DNA from: CAG-488 sp051881315
GTDB taxonomy: Bacteria > Bacillota > Clostridia > Oscillospirales > Acutalibacteraceae
Reading direction: 5' to 3'
Assembly: GCA_051881315.1 (NCBI GenBank)
Contig: JBJEPQ010000071.1
Span: 5,000-68,999, forward strand
DNA: 64,000 nt
The notes beneath the pieces were generated by a model. The model saw nothing but the letters and a program-made list of their open reading frames with translations. It had not been told where the DNA came from and did no database searches. Positions 60,219-64,000 of this stretch are shown in pieces; positions within the stretch are counted from its first letter, which is position 1, and every line of letters begins with the position of its first letter. A program made the translations under genes and the position numbers.

Positions 60219-60977
60219 TTATCCGTATTTTTTTATAATAAAAGCCTGACGGCCTTTTTTCGTAATTCCGCAGTCCTCGGTTACGAGCACCTTTCCCTTT
60301 CCGCGAACAACAACCTTGGAGCCGAAAGGCACCTTATAATCTGATTTAGTGATCTGAATTCCGTTAATGAACACTTCACCGGCGGTAATTCTCCTGACCG
60401 CTTCACTTCTTGAAAAAGAGAAGCAGGCTGAAATAACAGAGTCGGCCCGCATTGAGCTGACAAAACAGCGTTTTAAATCAAATTTTTCATCGCTTCTGAT
60501 ATTTTCAAAGCTGTCGAGAATATGAGTTCTGACCGTTCCTCTGCCGACCGATGTAAGGTTTTCGCAGAGATATTTTGCAACGCTTTTCATTGCGGCGACT
60601 GTACAGCCTTTTTCGTCGGTAAGGATATCACCGAGCATTTCTCGCCTTATACCGAGCCCCATTATTGCGCCGAGATAGTCACGGTGGGACAGCTCGGAAA
60701 AGCTGTCCTTTTCAATCCTCAGAGGCACGACAGGAACATCATCGCAGTTTTTCAAAAAATCCCCGTCGGCATATTCGGGAAGAAAAATTACAATCCTGCG
60801 TTCGCAGTCCTCAAAACCGCCGAAAAGCTCATATTTCGTATTCAATTTTGAAAGATAACGCATGGCCTTGCTTTGCTGATAAATGTCAAGAAAGCTTGTG
60901 CAGGAAATGTAGTTGTTGTTTTCACATTCCCTGAGCTTATCGTCAAGCACGGCATATAGCAATTCTTCGTCTGTCAT
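60219..60977 (-). CDS. ylmH: YlmH-type S4 RNA-binding protein
   Basis: 252 residues. The N-terminal RNA-binding part has YLSKLNTKYELFGGFEDCERR (read in parts) and the C-terminal S4 domain spans about residues 178-245 (SFSRSEAVRRITAGEVFING, then VPFGSKVVVRGKGK). YlmH proteins lie in division-gene clusters in other Firmicutes and act in ribosome rescue of stalled peptidyl-tRNA. Here the gene is away from such a cluster, beside a GDPD gene. CGGAGG precedes the ATG. Confidence 0.9.
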   Translation of the reverse strand: MTDEELLYAVLDDKLRECENNNYISCTSFLDIYQQSKAMRYLSKLNTKYELFGGFEDCERRIVIFLPEYADGDFLKNCDDVPVVPLRIEKDSFSELSHRDYLGAIMGLGIRREMLGDILTDEKGCTVAAMKSVAKYLCENLTSVGRGTVRTHILDSFENIRSDEKFDLKRCFVSSMRADSVISACFSFSRSEAVRRITAGEVFINGIQITKSDYKVPFGSKVVVRGKGKVLVTEDCGITKKGRQAFIIKKYG

Positions 60978-61004
60978 ATATTTCCTCCGAGAAAGTATAT
61001 TTAT

Positions 61005-61033
61005 ATTCTATACGCAAACAAAAAATAAATCAA
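61005..61033 (-). promoter_or_regulatory. sigma-A type promoter of the ylmH-GDPD unit
   Basis: Minus strand TTGATT, 17-base spacer, TAGAAT, about 25 bases before the ATG. Confidence 0.65.
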
Positions 61034-61063
61034 CCATTATCCGAATAAAAGTCAGAATAAGCA

Positions 61064-61095
61064 GAAAAAAGCCGCAAACCGAAAGGCTTGCGGCT
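61064..61095 (-). terminator. intrinsic terminator of the tRNA-Lys gene
   Basis: On the minus strand AGCCGCAAGCC-TTTC-GGTTTGCGGCT (11 bp, one G-T) then TTTTTT. The stem starts at the base following the encoded CCA end of the tRNA, with no spacer. Confidence 0.92.
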
Positions 61096-61171
61096 TGGTG
61101 ACTCATCGGGGATTCGAACCCCGGACACCTTGATTAAAAGTCAAGTGCTCTGCCAACTGAGCTAATGAATC
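61096..61171 (-). tRNA. tRNA-Lys, anticodon UUU
   Basis: 76-base cloverleaf with encoded CCA. Acceptor GATTCAT pairs with ATGAGTC (one T-G), discriminator A. D-arm TTAGCTCAGTTGGCAGAGC; anticodon arm CTTGA-CTTTTAA-TCAAG, loop centre TTT; T-arm CCGGGGTTCGAATCCCCG. The promoter is at 61196-61224 and a terminator directly follows, so it is a single-gene transcript. Confidence 0.97.
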
Positions 61172-61195
61172 ACATCGCATATTTGACGCTTGAAT

Positions 61196-61224
61196 ATAAT
61201 ACCGCAAACAAAGGTAAATGTCAA
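61196..61224 (-). promoter_or_regulatory. promoter of tRNA-Lys
   Basis: Minus strand TTGACA, 17-base spacer, TATTAT, with the mature tRNA beginning about 25 bases downstream of the -10. Confidence 0.8.
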
Positions 61225-61296
61225 GCATTTTTTCAAATAATCTGTATAAAAATTTCAAATTAAAAACTTTTATCTATTCCAATTTAAAACTGCAAA

Positions 61297-61325
61297 TTGC
61301 ATTTCTTACGGAGATATGATAATAT
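61297..61325 (+). promoter_or_regulatory. sigma-A type promoter of the AlaX-LOG unit
   Basis: Plus strand TTGCAT, 17-base spacer, TAATAT, 25 bases before the ATG. Confidence 0.6.
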
Positions 61326-61350
61326 ATTAAAACTAAAAGGAAGTGAAACG

Positions 61351-62505
61351 ATGAAAACGGAAAAGCTTTATGATAAAGACAGCCATATTAAGGATTTTAC
61401 GGCAAAGGTTCTTGATTGCCGCAAAAATGACGGGAAATATGAAATAATTCTTGACCGCACCGCCTTTTTCCCCGAGGGCGGCGGACAGCCTGCCGATACG
61501 GGTAAAATCAACAACAGCATTATCAGCGATGTTCAGATTATTGACGGAGAAATCGTTCATTATTCGGACGGTGCAATCGAAATCGGAACAACAGTCAACT
61601 GTTCGATAAATTGGGATCAGCGTTTCAGAAGAATGCAAAATCATTCGGGCGAGCACATTGTTTCGGGCATAGTTCACCGACTTTTCGGCTTTGATAACGT
61701 GGGATTCCATATGGGTGAGGACGTAACCGTTGACTTTAACGGCGAGCTGACAAGAGATCAGATTTTGAATATTGAAAAACTTGCCAATGAAGCGATTTAC
61801 AAAAATGTCGAATTTATCTGTGAGTACCCTGATGAAGAAACGCTGAAAGATCTTGATTACCGCAGTAAACTTGAACTGACAGAAAACGTCAGGATAGTAA
61901 CAATTAAAGATTATGACGTCTGTGCCTGCTGTGCACCCCATGTTTATTCAAGCGGTGAAATAGGAATAATAAAAATTCTCGACTTTAACCGTCACCGGGG
62001 CGGAGTGCGTATTCATATGCTTTGCGGTGCCGACGCAGTTGAGGATTATGAAAAGAAATACGAAAACCTTCGTCGGATCGCCGCTGAGCTTTGTTCAAAG
62101 CAAAATGAAACCGCATCAGCCTTTGAAAAGCTGATGAACGATCACGGACAGTTAAAAGCTGAAATCGCCGCATTAAAGAAAGAGATTACAAGCCTTAAAT
62201 CCTCTGCGATTTCCGATACGGATAGCTGTGTTTTAATTTTCGAAAAAGAAATTCAGATGAACGATCTCCGCAAGCTTGTATTAAGCGGAGCAGAAAAAAC
62301 AGATAAGCTTTGTGCAGGTTTTGTCGGGAACGATGAAAAAGGCTACCGTTTTGCGATTGCTTCAAAATGTATTGATCTGACGAAAAAAGCAAAAGATATT
62401 ACCGCGGCGTTAAACGGTAAAGGCGGCGGATCTGCCGAACTGTTGCAGGGTAACGCAAGCATAACAAGAAAAGAAATCGAATTATACTTTAATGAAAACT
62501 ACTGA
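61351..62505 (+). CDS. alanyl-tRNA editing protein, AlaX-L type with DHHA1
   Basis: 384 residues. It hydrolyses mischarged Ser- or Gly-tRNA(Ala) in trans. The N-terminal beta barrel resembles the AlaRS second additional domain (FFPEGGGQPADTG, about residue 37), followed by the editing zinc site HSGEHIVSG (HxxxH, about 99) and CACCAPHVYSSGEIG (CxxxH, about 192). A coiled-coil segment (about 235-270) and a C-terminal DHHA1 domain ending GKGGGSAELLQG complete the AlaX-L layout. ATG at 61351 follows AAGGA. Lacks the aminoacylation domain, so it is not AlaRS itself. Confidence 0.93.
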   Translation: MKTEKLYDKDSHIKDFTAKVLDCRKNDGKYEIILDRTAFFPEGGGQPADTGKINNSIISDVQIIDGEIVHYSDGAIEIGTTVNCSINWDQRFRRMQNHSGEHIVSGIVHRLFGFDNVGFHMGEDVTVDFNGELTRDQILNIEKLANEAIYKNVEFICEYPDEETLKDLDYRSKLELTENVRIVTIKDYDVCACCAPHVYSSGEIGIIKILDFNRHRGGVRIHMLCGADAVEDYEKKYENLRRIAAELCSKQNETASAFEKLMNDHGQLKAEIAALKKEITSLKSSAISDTDSCVLIFEKEIQMNDLRKLVLSGAEKTDKLCAGFVGNDEKGYRFAIASKCIDLTKKAKDITAALNGKGGGSAELLQGNASITRKEIELYFNENY

Positions 62506-62517
62506 TCGGAGGACAAA

Positions 62518-63096
62518 ATGAACATATGTGTATACGGCGCATCAAGCGCAACCATTGCAAAATCCTATATTGACGCAGGTGAAATACTCGGTGAAGAAAT
62601 GGCAAAAAGAAATTTCGGGCTTGTATTCGGCGGCGGCGCAAACGGACTTATGGGCGCAGTTGCAAGAGGAGAACACCGATTCGGCGGCAAAATCATCGGA
62701 ATTGCACCCGAATTTTTCAATGTTGACGGTATTCTTTTTGAAAACTGCACTGAGTTCATCTATCCTCAGAACATGCGGGAAAGAAAGAAAAAAATGGAGG
62801 AGCTTTCCGATGCTTTTATCATCACTCCGGGCGGAATAGGAACGTTCGATGAATTTTTTGAAATACTGACGCTTAAACAGCTAAACCGACACAATAAACC
62901 GATTGCCATTCTTAATACAAACGGCTATTACGACAGCCTGCAGAAATTCATTCAAAACGGAATTGAAAATCATTTCATGGCTGAGGAATGTAAGAAGCTT
63001 TATTTCATTTCCGACTCCCCTGCCGAATTGCTTGATTATATTGAAAATTACAATCCGACGGATACACCTATTTCAAAATTTAAGGCAATTAAATAA
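62518..63096 (+). CDS. LOG-family nucleotide 5'-monophosphate phosphoribohydrolase
   Basis: 192-residue Rossmann-like protein of the TIGR00730/LOG family, which cleaves the base from nucleotide monophosphates (cytokinin activation in plants, nucleotide recycling in bacteria). The motif PGGIGTFDEFFE (about residue 103) and the GGGANGLMGAVARG loop (about 38) are diagnostic. GGAGG precedes the ATG, 12 bases after the AlaX stop. Confidence 0.9.
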   Translation: MNICVYGASSATIAKSYIDAGEILGEEMAKRNFGLVFGGGANGLMGAVARGEHRFGGKIIGIAPEFFNVDGILFENCTEFIYPQNMRERKKKMEELSDAFIITPGGIGTFDEFFEILTLKQLNRHNKPIAILNTNGYYDSLQKFIQNGIENHFMAEECKKLYFISDSPAELLDYIENYNPTDTPISKFKAIK

Positions 63097-63108
63097 ATAA
63101 GTACACGA

Positions 63109-63146
63109 AAAACACGGATCACAGATTATTCTGCGACCCGTGTTTT
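63109..63146. terminator. bidirectional intrinsic terminator
   Basis: AAAACACGG pairs with CCGTGTTTT (9 bp) with an inner CAGA/TCTG stem; T-rich on the plus side and, read the other way, on the minus side. It lies between the convergent LOG gene and the partial surface protein gene. Confidence 0.85.
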
Positions 63147-63158
63147 GTTATGTTTGGG

Positions 63159-64000
63159 TTATTTGCCTGTAACGGTCGAGGTTGCGTCCTCTGCTCTGTT
63201 CCAGCCGGCTTCAAACTTGCCGGCTACGGTGTAGTTATGTCCCGAATAAAGTCTTGCTTCGACATACCATACCTCATGGTCGAGAGTTCTTGCCGTGTCG
63301 TTGACTTCGTTTCCGTCAGCGTCGTAGGTCTTGATGCTCTTAACCGCTTCGGCATATCTTGTGTATGTTCTCGTCATTCCGTCTTCGGATACGAACTGTA
63401 CCTTCGTCGCTCTGCCCTCAAACGTTACCTTGTAAAGTCCCGTTTCTTCGTCATACTCGGCACTTCGTACCTTGCCGCTGTCGAGTATTCTCTCATTGAA
63501 GGTCAGAGCTGCGGTATCGCCCTCATCAAGCCATTCGTAGCCGACCTTGACCGTGATCTTGTAGGTATATTCGCCGGCAGGTCTTGCCTTTGCGAATGTC
63601 CATGTTCTTGTTCCGTCGTCATTCTGCACGAAGCTTGATACTGTTGAAGTATTGCCGCTTTCATCTGTGAATCTGAGCTTTGATACATCGCCCTTTGTCG
63701 TGACGGTGATCTGAGCCGCTTCACCCTCGTCAACCTCGTCGCCTGTTACGCTGAGAACGTACTTTTCTACTCCGTCGTAGAGGTTGACCTCTATCGAGTT
63801 GAGCATGAAGGTGTAAACTCCGCTCTCATACGCAGTATCTTCAACACTCAGAGTGATGATTCCGTTCTCGTCGCTCTTGACCGTTGCTGTTGATGAGTTG
63901 GTCGCCTTATCCGTCATGGTCAGAGTGTAGCTCTTGTTCGCCTCTCCCGTGCTGATTCTGACGGTGTTGCCCTGAGTTGTGAATACATCGTTCTCGATCG
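63159..64000 (-). CDS. extracellular Ig-like repeat protein, N-terminus beyond window
   Basis: C-terminal 280 residues of a protein that enters from the right edge; the frame is open to base 63998, so the start is outside. The sequence is a string of beta-rich modules of about 90 residues: GDVSKLRFTDESGNTSTV and RATKVQFVSEDGMTRTYT are equivalent strands of two modules, and each ends in a Tyr-rich strand (GEYTYKITVKVGYEWLDEG, SGHNYTVAGKFEAGWNRAED). The look is that of Ig-like or big_3-type surface repeats. No LPxTG or dockerin motif is seen at the end (DATSTVTGK), so the anchor must be elsewhere. Function unknown; extracellular location is inferred. Confidence 0.8.
   Translation of the reverse strand, partial: IENDVFTTQGNTVRISTGEANKSYTLTMTDKATNSSTATVKSDENGIITLSVEDTAYESGVYTFMLNSIEVNLYDGVEKYVLSVTGDEVDEGEAAQITVTTKGDVSKLRFTDESGNTSTVSSFVQNDDGTRTWTFAKARPAGEYTYKITVKVGYEWLDEGDTAALTFNERILDSGKVRSAEYDEETGLYKVTFEGRATKVQFVSEDGMTRTYTRYAEAVKSIKTYDADGNEVNDTARTLDHEVWYVEARLYSGHNYTVAGKFEAGWNRAEDATSTVTGK

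Overview
The window looks like chromosomal DNA of a low-to-moderate GC, spore-forming Firmicute of the class Clostridia, most likely a Ruminococcus-type Oscillospiraceae. The grounds are: SpoIIID and a CwlD-type amidase; the gdpP-rplI-dnaB and tilS-hpt-ftsH blocks; reverse rubrerythrin plus rubredoxin; an AGGAGG-type ribosome binding site at nearly every gene; and frequent TTG starts. Family names are my recognition from sequence, because no search could be run. Most genes lie on the minus strand. No phage, integrase, transposase gene, CRISPR array or rRNA was seen.

Layout: 1-3195 is the N-terminal part of a large secreted FIVAR-type protein that runs off the left edge. 3519-13161 is housekeeping: ftsH, hpt, tilS, dnaB, rplI, gdpP and RNase J. 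13414-18000 holds rnhA, radA, a cwlD-like amidase, a split TauE/SafE exporter pair, a VanZ-like protein and ruvX. 18029-29000 is a cell-envelope and metabolism run: PBP1A, murE, a U32 protein, mltG, a DJ-1 protein, GNAT, a DUF2156 protein, tmk and gdhA. 29135-31038 is a Y-family polymerase with a YolD protein. 31061-32671 is a strong promoter, a structured leader with an intrinsic terminator (riboswitch candidate) and an ArsB/NhaD/SLC13-type ion transporter.

32733-40757 is the most unusual region. Seven same-strand genes encode a free-standing carrier protein, a free-standing NRPS condensation-like protein, an AMP-binding (adenylation) enzyme, three extended SDR oxidoreductases (one fused to a Cys/His ribbon) and a secreted protein. 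They form two transcription units, each with a near-consensus TTGACA promoter. I read this as an undescribed small NRPS-like or lipid biosynthetic cluster; its product is unknown. 41015-46574 is an operon ymfF-ymfH-lgt-folD-pspC-GT. 47267-48410 is a peroxide-defence operon: a Fur/PerR-like regulator, reverse rubrerythrin and a 51-residue rubredoxin.

48411-51703 is repeat-rich. A three-gene cassette (DUF2975, a Cro-type HTH, a DUF2809-like protein) sits between two homologous blocks built of at least two palindromic repeat families, arrays of a degenerate 7-bp repeat, and a closing hairpin. A separate repeat family, with the core CTGYCGCACTAAGCGA, occurs as a solo terminator hairpin (32690) and as MITE-like elements (36020-36180 and 48419-48633). 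51704-57789 holds asnB, spoIIID, metA, metY and two sugar isomerases. 57924-63096 holds a YgjP-like protease, a DapA-family enzyme, a GDPD, YlmH, tRNA-Lys(UUU), an AlaX-type editing protein and a LOG-family protein. The C-terminal part of a repeated extracellular protein runs off the right edge.
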